Source of the DNA: an uncultured beta proteobacterium
GTDB taxonomy: Bacteria > Pseudomonadota > Gammaproteobacteria > Burkholderiales > Burkholderiaceae_C
Reading direction: 5' to 3'
NCBI GenBank assembly: GCA_903834645.1
Contig: CAILKA010000163.1
Coordinates: forward strand, 1-21,272
DNA length: 21,272 nucleotides
Shown one piece after another: positions 8,014 through 15,435 of this stretch; the first letter of the stretch is position 1, and every line of letters starts with the position of its first letter. A program made the translations under genes and the position numbers. Under the pieces are notes generated by a model, which saw only the letters and a list, made by a program, of their open reading frames with translations, made no database searches and had not been told where the DNA came from.

Positions 8014-8303
8014 TTCGTGTCCCAGGGCGCCTTGCGCGCAAAAAGATCACGCAAACCCTCATTGGCCTGTTCGGGACGCTCCAGCAGATCCATCAGGGCC
8101 TGGTACTGGCTGCCTGAGACCATGAAGAGTCTTTGGTCGAGCAGGGTCTGCTCGGCAGCCAGGCACGCGCTGTCAAGAATGAAGTCGGTCAGTGACTTGT
8201 GGGCCACCTCGGCGGCACGGCGCAGCACCGCCTCCTGTTCAGGGGTGGCGCGCAGCCCAAGTCGGGCGGAGCGGGCAGAAGGCGACGATGCAGCGGCAGT
8301 CAT
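8010..8303 (-). CDS. DUF1778 antitoxin (TacA-like)
   Basis: A 97-residue antitoxin. Residues 10-55 are a ribbon-helix-helix domain (ARLGLRATPEQEAVLRRAAEV, then KSLTDFILDSACLAAEQTL), the DUF1778 signature. Residues 58-97 (RLFMVSGSQYQALMDLLERP through KAPW) form the C-terminal toxin-neutralising segment in which F-x-L/V-x...W-x-x-F/Y-type contacts are usual. It overlaps the GNAT toxin gene by 4 bases, antitoxin first. The ATG at 8303 is preceded by AGGGG; the frame is open further upstream but that stretch contains the putative operator and looks non-coding. Autorepression by the antitoxin-toxin complex is known for the family and expected here. Confidence 0.9.
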   Translation of the reverse strand: MTAAASSPSARSARLGLRATPEQEAVLRRAAEVAHKSLTDFILDSACLAAEQTLLDQRLFMVSGSQYQALMDLLERPEQANEGLRDLFARKAPWDTK

Positions 8304-8655
8304 GGCATTACCCCTGATTGTTAGATCATTTGCCAACACGTTAGCACAAATGACGTACAAAACGGGGCTGCTCACCCAGCCTGGATGGCGGCGGGCCGGA
8401 CAACCTTCAAGCGCCGGCTGGGCCACCTGACTCGCCGGTGCAGCGTGCTCAATCACGAAGGTCTGGTTCGCGTGGATCGGCCGTGCCCGCTCATCGACGT
8501 TGCCGATTGCTCTGCCGTGCAGGCCGCGGCGCTCGAGGAACATCAGCGCTCCTCGGGGCTGGCCACCACGTCGGCCTGCAGATCCTGGAGCGGTTCCAGG
8601 ATCGACTCGCGCTCTCGCTCGATGAGCGCCTTCAGGCGTTCGTGCTTCCTGCCCT
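8304..8655. other. 352-bp gap without a recognisable gene
   Basis: Apart from the putative operator at 8326-8353 I recognise nothing here. On the minus strand, 8543-8659 can be read as a 38-codon frame from a TTG that overlaps the permease stop codon; its residues (RKHERLKALIERERESILE, helical and charged) look protein-like. It ends in TGATG, after which another frame stays open into the antitoxin. This may be a remnant of a decayed gene, but I have no family match and no ribosome binding site, so it is not called as a gene. Confidence 0.3.
8326..8353 (-). promoter_or_regulatory. Inverted repeat upstream of the DUF1778-GNAT pair, putative operator
   Basis: TCATTTG (8326-8332) and CAAATGA (8347-8353) are perfect inverted 7-bp arms separated by 14 bp. 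Inside lies a second, imperfect dyad, TGCCAACACGTTAGCA at 8331-8346 (12 of 16 positions symmetric). The block is AT-richer than its surroundings and begins 23 bp upstream of the antitoxin ATG, where promoter and operator of such pairs normally overlap. Confidence 0.5.
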
Positions 8656-9399
8656 TCAAGGGTGAAGCGCTGCGCGCACAACCAAGGAAACGGCCATGAA
8701 GCCGAGGAACGCGGCCAGAAGACGCCGAAAGGCAGCCGCCGGATAGCGGCCTGCCAGGCGATCGCCCACGCGATAGAGCAGCAAGCTGATGGACACCCCC
8801 AGCACCAGCGGCAGGGTCGCCACAGGCCAGGCGGCAGACGACATCAGGCTCACCTGGATGGTCTTGCCGACGAAGAAGCAGAGATTGAGCGCGATGAGCT
8901 GCTGGTGCCGCGTCAAGCGACCCAGTCCACCGAACAACACCATGAAAGGCGCACCCACGTTCAAGGCCGACTCCGTCACGCCGGCGAGCGCACCGAAGAC
9001 AGGTGCCGCCCGACGCGAAGCCTGCGATACATCGGTGCGGAAATGCTGAAGGGCCCAGGGCAAAGCGACGCTGAAGGCAAGCAGCGCAGCCAGCAAGAGC
9101 AGCGACACGCGCTCCGGCAGCGCCACCTGCAGCCACACGCCCGTCACAGCGCCCACGGCGATGCCGGGTAGCAAAGGCCACGGAACTCCCGCGTTGCGAA
9201 GGTCACGCCGATTTGCAACCAGCCAGGTGCCGGCCAGGACCCACAGCGGCACCGCTGCAAGAAAGACCGCGGCGCGGTAGTCGAGGAACAGGGCCAGCAA
9301 AGGCGTGGCGATCATCGCGAAGCCCAGGCCGAACACACCCTGTGCAAAGGCAGCCGCCGCCAGAATGGCCAAGCTGGCCAGCAGTTCGGCTGTGCTCAC
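8656..9399 (-). CDS. TauE/SafE-family permease (sulfite/organic anion exporter family)
   Basis: A 247-residue membrane protein with about seven to eight hydrophobic helices. The first half begins LAILAAAAFAQGVFGLGFAMIATPLLALFL, the typical TauE/SafE opening with G-x-GFG-like glycines and 'TPLL'. The second half repeats this pattern (VFGALAGVTESALNVGAPFMV...LTRHQQLIALNLCFFVGKTIQ). Family members move sulfite, sulfoacetate, or other organic anions. The start is GTG at 9399. It is the last gene of the leftward run, 34 bp after the second amidohydrolase, so it may import the pathway substrate or export a product anion (inference). No Shine-Dalgarno sequence is obvious. Confidence 0.88.
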   Translation of the reverse strand: MSTAELLASLAILAAAAFAQGVFGLGFAMIATPLLALFLDYRAAVFLAAVPLWVLAGTWLVANRRDLRNAGVPWPLLPGIAVGAVTGVWLQVALPERVSLLLLAALLAFSVALPWALQHFRTDVSQASRRAAPVFGALAGVTESALNVGAPFMVLFGGLGRLTRHQQLIALNLCFFVGKTIQVSLMSSAAWPVATLPLVLGVSISLLLYRVGDRLAGRYPAAAFRRLLAAFLGFMAVSLVVRAALHP

Positions 9400-9433
9400 A
9401 GGCTACGCGACAGCACACGCCTACAGAGTGGAT

Positions 9434-10882
9434 TCACTCCACCCGCACCCTGGCATGGACCCGCTCTCCGGCCTCGGCCAAGCGGGCAACGGCATCGACC
9501 AGATTGCCGTGCGCCAGCTCACGCCGCTGGACGACAAGGCGGCCAGCGACAAACACCGTGTCGACATCGGCGGCACAGGCGCTCAACACCAGGTGTTGTA
9601 TGCCGTCGCGCAGGGGCACGGCATGGGGCTTGCTCACGTCCACCAGGACGATGTCGGCCTGGCAGCCGGCAGCCAGGCGGCCGAGGTCGGGGCGCTGCAG
9701 GGCCTGCGCTCCGCTCACGGTGGCCGCATGGAATATCTCCGCCGCACTGACCGCCTGCGGGGACCCCTCAGCCACGCGGCACAAGGCCGCAGCCATGCGC
9801 ATCTCATTGAACATGTCGAAGGGGTAGGTGTCCGTGCCGAGGCAGACCGGAATGCCCAGGCGCCGGTACTTGGCAAAGGAGCGCATCGTCGTGCCTTGGC
9901 GCGCCTTCACCCACGGCAAATGGCACAGGTGAGCGCCGCTGTCGCGCAGCCGTTCGAGTTCGGCGGCATGGCAGTCATCGACATCGCCTGATTCGCTGAA
10001 GAACATGCTGTGGCCCAGCACCAGGTCCCGGCCCAGCAGGCCGGTGCGGTCCACATACTCCAGCGTCGTGCAGCCGTGCTGCTGCCGGATGCGCCTGAAC
10101 TCGGACGGAGACTGACCGGCGTGCAACTGGACCGGATAGCCGGTTTCGTCAGCGACTTGTCGGGTGGCTCGCAGCAACGCGGGCTCGCACGTGTCGACCT
10201 GGCCGGGGGCCAGCATGGCGCGCAGGCGGCCCTCGTGGGTGCCGTCGATGTCCGCGAGCAGCTCCACGCAGGCGCGCATGCGGGGCAGGCCGTCGCCCTC
10301 GTAGGGGAAGTAGGCCGGCGCGCCGTTGGCACCCATCTTCCAGTAGCGGCTGCGGTAGCGTGGTGCCAGATAGCAGCGCAGGCCCAGACGCCCGGCAGCG
10401 TTGCCCACGGCGCGGGGTGTGGCCATGTCGCCGCGGTCCCCCATCTCGGCGTCGAAGCCGAGTTCCACCACGGTGGTCGACCCCGACAGCAGCAGTTCCG
10501 AGAATGCGCACTCGGCCGCGGCCAGCTGGTCTTCGGCCATGGCGGCGGCGCGAATGGCAGGCAGCAGCGTGTACAAGGCCGTCACGTTGCTTGCAGCGCC
10601 AGTGGCCGCAGACGCTCCATAGTCGTCCAGCCAGCCGCGTGTGAAGGCCGTGTCGGTGACGTGCAGGTGCATGTTCACGAAACCCGGCATCACCAACTTG
10701 CCGCTGGTGTCGATGATCTGGTGCACAGGCGCGTCCGCCCGGTCTGCCCACGCGGGCCCGGCGTATTCGATCCGGTCACCGCAGAACACGACATCGCCGC
10801 GGCGCAGATGCACATGCTGCGTGCCGTCGAAAGCAATGACGCCGCCGCCGCGCAACAGCGTGCGCACAGGTTGGGCACTCAC
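9434..10882 (-). CDS. Amidohydrolase of the ATZ/TRZ-like group, second of two paralogues
   Basis: A 482-residue metal-dependent hydrolase, cyclic-amidohydrolase/ATZ-TRZ type, predicted cytoplasmic. The metal ligands are visible: HLH at residues 72-74, His254 in VQLHAGQSPSEF, His291 in LVLGHSMFF and Asp351 in GTDTYPFDMF. The N- and C-terminal strands form the usual composite beta-sandwich, with RPDLGRLAAGCQADIVLVDV near the C-terminus. The residue three after His254 is Gln257, whereas deaminases and dechlorinases of this superfamily usually have Glu (HxxE). Its ATG overlaps the stop of the upstream paralogue by 4 bases (ATGA), so the two are translationally coupled and may form a mixed oligomer or act in sequence. 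The substrate is unknown; a C-N bond of a ring or amidine is likely. Confidence 0.88.
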   Translation of the reverse strand: MSAQPVRTLLRGGGVIAFDGTQHVHLRRGDVVFCGDRIEYAGPAWADRADAPVHQIIDTSGKLVMPGFVNMHLHVTDTAFTRGWLDDYGASAATGAASNVTALYTLLPAIRAAAMAEDQLAAAECAFSELLLSGSTTVVELGFDAEMGDRGDMATPRAVGNAAGRLGLRCYLAPRYRSRYWKMGANGAPAYFPYEGDGLPRMRACVELLADIDGTHEGRLRAMLAPGQVDTCEPALLRATRQVADETGYPVQLHAGQSPSEFRRIRQQHGCTTLEYVDRTGLLGRDLVLGHSMFFSESGDVDDCHAAELERLRDSGAHLCHLPWVKARQGTTMRSFAKYRRLGIPVCLGTDTYPFDMFNEMRMAAALCRVAEGSPQAVSAAEIFHAATVSGAQALQRPDLGRLAAGCQADIVLVDVSKPHAVPLRDGIQHLVLSACAADVDTVFVAGRLVVQRRELAHGNLVDAVARLAEAGERVHARVRVE

Positions 10883-12312
10883 AGCACGATCCGGCTGCGA
10901 ACCCGCAACGCCGCCTCATTGAGCCTGGCCACCGCAGCGGGCATGTCCACGTTCAAGACCACACCGCCTTGCACCACGGTGCGTCCGTCCACGATGACCC
11001 GATCGACGTCATCGCCGCAGGCTGAAAGCACGAGGAACTTGAAGGGGTCATAGACAGGCGAGGCCTTGAAAGTGTCCGTGCGCACCAGCACGATGTCGGC
11101 CTTGCAGCCTGCCGCAAGGCGGCCCAGATCGGGGCGCCCCAGCCCATCGGCGCCGCCCACGGTGGCCATCGTGAAGACCTCATGCGAGGGCGCCACGTCC
11201 ACGGCATGCTCGACGATGCGGCAGACCGTGGCGGCCATGCGCATGTCGTTGAACATGTCCAGCGGGAAGGTGTCCGTCCCCAGAGATTGGCGCACACCCA
11301 TCTCGCGGTACTTGTGGATGGAGTTGATGACGCCGCCACGGCGTGCCTTCACCCACGGCAGGTGCACGACCGTGGTCTGCGAATCGCGCAGGGCGGCCAC
11401 CTCATGAGCGCCCAGGGAACCGAGGTCGCCATCGGCCGTCATGATCTGCCCGTGGCCGATCATGCAGTCCGGGCCCAGCAATCCGGTGTCCTGCATGTAC
11501 TCGATGGTCGTCATGCCGTATTCGCTGCGCAGACGCGCGAATTCGTTGGGCGACTGCCCTGCGTGCACTTGAATGGGCAGCCGGTGCGCGTCAGCCACTC
11601 GGCGGGTCTGGCGCAGCAGTTCCGGGTCGCAGGTGTCGATCTGGCCGGGTGCGAGCATGGTGCGCAGGCGGTCGTCGAAGCGACCGTTCCAGCCCGTGCA
11701 GAAGTCGACGCAGTCGCGAAACCGCGTGCGCCCGTTCTCGCGGTAGGGCTCGTACCAGACCTGTCCGCCCGGCGCATGGCCGTAGTGCATGGCCCGATAG
11801 CGCGGTGCCGAGTAGCAGCGCAGTCCGACCTGCATGGCGCGCTCGGCGACGCTGGCCGTGATGGCGATGTCACCGTCGCCGCCTACCTCGTAGTCGTAGC
11901 CCAGCTCCACGATGGTGGTCGAGCCGGTACGCGCCAGTTCGGCGAAGGCGCACTCCGCAGCCAGCACCTGGGCTTGCGGGTCGATCGCATGGCGCACGGC
12001 GGGCAACATCTTGTACAGCGTGCCGTAGTTGGTCTCGCGGGCCTGGCTGCTGAGGTTGCTGGCCTCTTCGAGATAGCCCTTGGTATAGAGCGTGTCGGTG
12101 GCGTGCAGGTGCGTGTTGACGAGCCCGGGCATCACGAGGCGCCCGCGAGCGTCGATGCGGACGCACCCCGGTTCGCGTGGCCGACCGTCTTCGGGCCCCA
12201 CGTACAGAATCGTCTGACCTGCAAAGACGACCAGGGCGTCCTGCAGCACCTCGTGCCGGCCACCGCGCCACGCGATGACCGTGCCGTGCTCGATGAAGGT
12301 TTGTGCGCTCAT
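10879..12312 (-). CDS. Amidohydrolase of the ATZ/TRZ-like group, first of two paralogues
   Basis: A 477-residue metal-dependent hydrolase clearly homologous along its whole length to the next gene. Metal ligands: HLH at residues 68-70, His250 in IQVHAGQSPNEF, His287 in MIGHGQIM and Asp347 in GTDTFPLDMF. The invariant blocks MLAPGQIDTCDPELL, HLPWVKAR and FNDMRMAAT are shared with the paralogue. As there, Gln253 replaces the HxxE glutamate. It lies 41 bp downstream of the AA_synth gene and overlaps the second paralogue by 4 bases. Differences between the two cluster in residues 80-200, where substrate specificity is expected to lie. The family is certain; the reaction is not, and I would not assign an Atz name. 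Confidence 0.88.
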   Translation of the reverse strand: MSAQTFIEHGTVIAWRGGRHEVLQDALVVFAGQTILYVGPEDGRPREPGCVRIDARGRLVMPGLVNTHLHATDTLYTKGYLEEASNLSSQARETNYGTLYKMLPAVRHAIDPQAQVLAAECAFAELARTGSTTIVELGYDYEVGGDGDIAITASVAERAMQVGLRCYSAPRYRAMHYGHAPGGQVWYEPYRENGRTRFRDCVDFCTGWNGRFDDRLRTMLAPGQIDTCDPELLRQTRRVADAHRLPIQVHAGQSPNEFARLRSEYGMTTIEYMQDTGLLGPDCMIGHGQIMTADGDLGSLGAHEVAALRDSQTTVVHLPWVKARRGGVINSIHKYREMGVRQSLGTDTFPLDMFNDMRMAATVCRIVEHAVDVAPSHEVFTMATVGGADGLGRPDLGRLAAGCKADIVLVRTDTFKASPVYDPFKFLVLSACGDDVDRVIVDGRTVVQGGVVLNVDMPAAVARLNEAALRVRSRIVL

Positions 12313-12353
12313 CTCTTCGGGATTGCTGCCGCGTGGGGACGATGGGTGCAGGC

Positions 12354-12923
12354 TCAGACCGCCAAGCGCCCGGCCCCGACGCGGGGATCGGGACGCCCGC
12401 CGTCGCTGACGGCCATCACCACCAGGATCTCGTCGGGCCGTGGCGCGTCTTCCACACCCAGCGTGAAGGTGTCGAGTTCGTTGAAGCTCCAGACATTGTC
12501 CTTGTGGCCCAGGGGCACGTCGATGCGCACACCTGCGCTGCCCACTTTGGCCGTCGACGGGATGATGGCTTCGCCACCACCTACGGCCAGGCGCATGGCC
12601 TTGCCCAGCTTGGGGTGCAGCACGGCAGCAGCGTGTTCGATGTCGCCGTGCACGCCGACGATGGCGGCCTTGCCGTAGGCCACGGCCGGGCCTTCGAGCT
12701 GGGACACCGCCTGGGGCAGCCAGCGCTCAGCCAACAGCGGGCCGAGATCCACCAGCATCGACAGGTCGCGTACGAACCGGCCTGCCACGGGGTTGGCGAT
12801 GACCAGAAGGACTGCGGCCCGCGTCACGGGCCGAGGCGCCGGAGAGCCGGCTTCCGCCAGCACGGTCTCCTTGACGACCAGGATCTTTCGCGGACTGGGG
12901 GTCATGGTTTGATCGGTCGTCAT
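12354..12923 (-). CDS. AA_synth family protein (DUF1185, 'amino acid synthesis' protein)
   Basis: A 189-residue protein matching the AA_synth/DUF1185 family in full length: opening RKILVVKETVLAEAG, then NPVAGRFVRDLSMLVDLGP, the block GPAVAYGKAAIVGVHGDIEHAAAVLHPKLG, the glycine loop RLAVGGGEAIIPSTAKVG, IDVPLGHKDNVWSFNELDT and the closing DEILVVMAVSDGGRPDPRVG. The family name is historical; the biochemical role is not established as far as I know, though genes sit in amide and amino-acid catabolic clusters. Here it lies between the amidase (9-bp gap) and the first amidohydrolase (41-bp gap), so it is part of the same operon and probably acts on a pathway intermediate. A second possible ATG is six codons further in. 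Confidence 0.85.
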   Translation of the reverse strand: MTTDQTMTPSPRKILVVKETVLAEAGSPAPRPVTRAAVLLVIANPVAGRFVRDLSMLVDLGPLLAERWLPQAVSQLEGPAVAYGKAAIVGVHGDIEHAAAVLHPKLGKAMRLAVGGGEAIIPSTAKVGSAGVRIDVPLGHKDNVWSFNELDTFTLGVEDAPRPDEILVVMAVSDGGRPDPRVGAGRLAV

Positions 12924-12932
12924 GGTGCGGGG

Positions 12933-14333
12933 TCAGCCGTGGGTGCCGGGTGCGCCTGGCGCGAGCGCGGTGGCGGCCTCGAATTGGCGGCCCAGCGAAC
13001 GCAGCCAGCCGTCGGATCCGGCACGACCGACCAGGGACACGCCAAAGGGCAGACCATCTGGCCGCAGGGCTGCGGGCAGTGCCAAGGCGCACAGGTCCAG
13101 TGGCCCGACGCCGTAGGTGTAGTAGCCGACCTCGGCGTTGCGCTCGATCGGCGACGCCAGCATCTCATCGACGCGGAAGGGGCGGGCCACCGTGGGCGTC
13201 AAGACGACATCGATGCCCGCCAGTTGGCGCGCGAACTGTTGCCGCAGCTCCAGCAGCCGGTACTGCGCATGGAACGCTTGGACGGCGGTGTAGTCGCGCG
13301 CACGCCGCAGGATCCCGGCCACGCCGGGCACGAGGGCCTGAGGGAGCCTGTCGAGCACCTCGCCGTAGCTGGCGGCGCGCTCGGCGACGAAAGCGCTGTC
13401 GAAGATGAGCGCCCCGGCTTCAAGGAACGCAGAGAAATCGATCTCGCACGACTGGCCGCCCAAGGCCTCCAGCCGTTGCACGGCCTGTGCAAAGCACGCT
13501 GGCGACTGGGTGTCGCCGAACCATTCCAGCCGATCCGGAATGGCGAAGCGAAAGTGCCTCACGGGCGGCGCGTCGAGCGCGATCTGGTCGGCGTCCTGGC
13601 GACTGACGGGGTCGAGGGGATCCACGGCGGCCAGCGTCTGCAGCACCTGGTAGGCGTCCTCAACCCCGTGAGCGAACACCGGTATGCAGTCGAAGTGACG
13701 GTTGTTGCAGACCAGGCCCCGGCTGCTGACGAGACCCACCGTGGGCCGCAAGCCCACGATGTTGTTCATGGCGGCCGGCACGCGACCCGAGCCGCCGGTG
13801 TCCGAGCCCAAGGAAAAGCTGACCAGCCCTGCCGCGACGGCGACGCCCGAGCCAGAACTGGAGCCGCCCGGGATGACTTCGGGGTCGAACACGTTCAGGC
13901 AATGGCCGCCCATCGTCCGCGTGCCGTTCAGGCCGGTGGCGAACTGGTCCAGGGTCTGCTTGCCCACGAACAGCGCGCCAGCGTCCAGGGCACGCTGCAC
14001 CGCGGTGGCAGAAGTGGCGGGGTGCCGGTCAAAGCCTGCGCAGCCGCAGGTGGTGGGCATGTCGGCGACGTCCACGTTGTCCTTCACACCGAAGGGCAGG
14101 CCGTACAGGGGCAGGCTGTGGATGTCGGCCCGGCGCTCACGCAGGGCCCGCGCCTGCGCGCGCAGTCGGGCCGGATCGGCGGTCTGCACCCAGACGCAAT
14201 CGGCACCGCGTGCGGCCATGCGTCGCAGCACCTCTTCCACCACCTCGACGGGGTCGACATCGCCCCTTCGATAGGCCGCGCTCAAGCTGGTGGCGCGAAG
14301 GGACAACGTCGCGAGCCGCAGGTCTGCGGTCAT
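12933..14333 (-). CDS. Amidase-signature hydrolase, allophanate-hydrolase-like (AtzF amidase domain)
   Basis: A 466-residue amidase-signature enzyme. The Ser-cisSer-Lys triad is readable: Lys84 in FGVKDNVDV, Ser158 in PGGSSSGSG and Ser182 in GSDTGGSGR; the spacings 74 and 24 equal those I recall for AtzF (K91, S165, S189). Further AtzF-like blocks are VGKQTLDQFATGLNGTR and RVPAAMNNIVGLRPTVGLVSSRG. AtzF and DUR1,2-type enzymes cleave allophanate to ammonia and carbon dioxide, but they have an extra C-terminal domain (about 600 residues total), which this protein lacks. So it could be a stand-alone allophanate hydrolase or, as likely, an amidase for another ureide or malonamate-like acid. It starts 3 bp after the Bug gene and precedes the AA_synth gene by 9 bp. 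Confidence 0.88.
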   Translation of the reverse strand: MTADLRLATLSLRATSLSAAYRRGDVDPVEVVEEVLRRMAARGADCVWVQTADPARLRAQARALRERRADIHSLPLYGLPFGVKDNVDVADMPTTCGCAGFDRHPATSATAVQRALDAGALFVGKQTLDQFATGLNGTRTMGGHCLNVFDPEVIPGGSSSGSGVAVAAGLVSFSLGSDTGGSGRVPAAMNNIVGLRPTVGLVSSRGLVCNNRHFDCIPVFAHGVEDAYQVLQTLAAVDPLDPVSRQDADQIALDAPPVRHFRFAIPDRLEWFGDTQSPACFAQAVQRLEALGGQSCEIDFSAFLEAGALIFDSAFVAERAASYGEVLDRLPQALVPGVAGILRRARDYTAVQAFHAQYRLLELRQQFARQLAGIDVVLTPTVARPFRVDEMLASPIERNAEVGYYTYGVGPLDLCALALPAALRPDGLPFGVSLVGRAGSDGWLRSLGRQFEAATALAPGAPGTHG

Positions 14334-14336
14334 GCC

Positions 14337-15326
14337 TTACTCGGGCTGGATGCCGGCGGCCCGGGCGGCGTCGCCCCACTTCTTGTTCTCCGATTCGATG
14401 AAGCGGCCGAACTCCTCGGGCGTGCTGCCCCAGGGTTCGAGGAAACTGGCCTTCAACCGCTCCTGCACGTCGGGTGCCCGCAGGGCCTTCAGGAACTCGG
14501 CGTTCAACCGGGCCACCACCGGCGGGGGTGTGCGTGCCGGCACCAGCACGCCCAGCCACCCGTAAGACTCCAGGCCCGTGATGCCCAGTTCCGCCAGCGT
14601 CGGGACATCGGGCAGTGCCGGTTCACGCTGCGAGCCCAGCACCGCCAACGGTGTCAGCCGGTGCTTGCCTTCGCGGACGTGCGACATGAAGTTGGCGGGA
14701 TTGGTGGCTCCGTACTGGATGTGACCGCCGAGCAGGCTGGTCATCATCGGGCCCGGGCCCGTGAAGGACACATGCTGGATGGTCATGTGGCCGCGTTGCT
14801 TGAGAATCTCGACCGCCAGATGCGACAGCGAGCCCACCCCGGGCGAGCCATAGTTGTAGGCGGCCGGGTTGGCCTTGCTGGCCGCAGCCAGTTGCTTGAA
14901 GTCGCGCACAGGGGCTGACGGGCCCGCCAGCAACACGTTGGACCAGCGCACCAGCAGGCTGACCGGGACGAAGTCATCGCGCTTCCAACGCAGGTTCTTG
15001 AACGCGAAATCATTGGTGGCGATGTTGGGCGCCTGGATGAGGACGGTGTAGCCGTCCGGCGCCGCGCGCGCCACGTGCTCGGTGCCCAGGTTGGTGGAGG
15101 CACCGCCCCGGTTTTCCACCAGCACGTTTTGCCGGGTGGATTCCGACAGCTTGGGCGCCAGCAGGCGCGCCAGGATGTCCGTGGCGCTGCCGGGTGGATA
15201 GGGGACGACCAGGGTGATGGGTCGTGCGGGGAAGTCCTGGGCCCAGGCGACTGCGCCAGGCAGTGCCAACGCCAAGGCCGCGACACACCACAGACGCCTC
15301 GGGATCGATCGAACGGGAACCGGCAT
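14337..15326 (-). CDS. Bug-family periplasmic substrate-binding protein (tripartite tricarboxylate transporter type)
   Basis: A 329-residue secreted binding protein. Residues 1-29 are a signal peptide (RRLWCVAALALALPGAVAWA, cleavage before QDFPARP). The mature protein begins with the Bug hallmark FPARPITLVVPYPPGSATDILARLLAPKLSE, followed by VLVENRGGAS, NYGSPGVGSLSHLA and LPDVPTLAELG, all family blocks. Bug proteins capture small carboxylated or amide compounds for TctAB-type permeases; no tctA or tctB is in the window, so it is an orphan, as is common in Burkholderiales. The ATG at 15326 is preceded by GAGG and starts the signal peptide; a GTG ten codons upstream is less likely. As first gene of the catabolic run it points to uptake of the pathway substrate. 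Confidence 0.9.
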   Translation of the reverse strand: MPVPVRSIPRRLWCVAALALALPGAVAWAQDFPARPITLVVPYPPGSATDILARLLAPKLSESTRQNVLVENRGGASTNLGTEHVARAAPDGYTVLIQAPNIATNDFAFKNLRWKRDDFVPVSLLVRWSNVLLAGPSAPVRDFKQLAAASKANPAAYNYGSPGVGSLSHLAVEILKQRGHMTIQHVSFTGPGPMMTSLLGGHIQYGATNPANFMSHVREGKHRLTPLAVLGSQREPALPDVPTLAELGITGLESYGWLGVLVPARTPPPVVARLNAEFLKALRAPDVQERLKASFLEPWGSTPEEFGRFIESENKKWGDAARAAGIQPE

Positions 15327-15407
15327 GGGACCGCCTCTTGATGGCCGCAGGAACACACCCGCTTCGAAGAAGTGTCCTGGGGCAGCAGGCTGCGGGCCAG
15401 CAACTAA

Positions 15408-15424
15408 TTGCCGCTGGGCGGCAA
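15408..15424. promoter_or_regulatory. 17-bp perfect inverted repeat between the Crp/Fnr-type gene and the Bug operon
   Basis: TTGCCGC-TGG-GCGGCAA has perfect 7-bp arms around a 3-bp centre. It lies 81 bp upstream of the Bug ATG and 11 bp past the stop of the regulator gene. It is a good candidate operator for the adjacent regulator. As an alternative it could be a terminator stem for the regulator gene, but no run of U follows on the minus strand. Confidence 0.45.
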
Positions 15425-15435
15425 GCCGCGAGCCT

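Noticed and set aside
8304..8681. N-terminal extension of the DUF1778 antitoxin
   Set aside because: The extension covers the dyad-rich operator region and does not fit the family length of about 95 residues.
8656..9399. Sulfur metabolism (taurine/sulfite) role for the TauE/SafE permease
   Set aside because: No sulfur-oxidation or sulfonate gene is nearby; the neighbours are nitrogen-compound hydrolases, so only the family is stated.
11182..12678. 498-codon open frame on the plus strand
   Set aside because: Antisense shadow of the first amidohydrolase; no domain is recognisable and composition is atypical.
12303..14918. 871-codon open frame on the plus strand
   Set aside because: It runs antisense to the amidase, AA_synth and Bug genes, all of which have clear family motifs. 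Its residues (many H, Q, G, R) are the usual artefact of GC-rich DNA.
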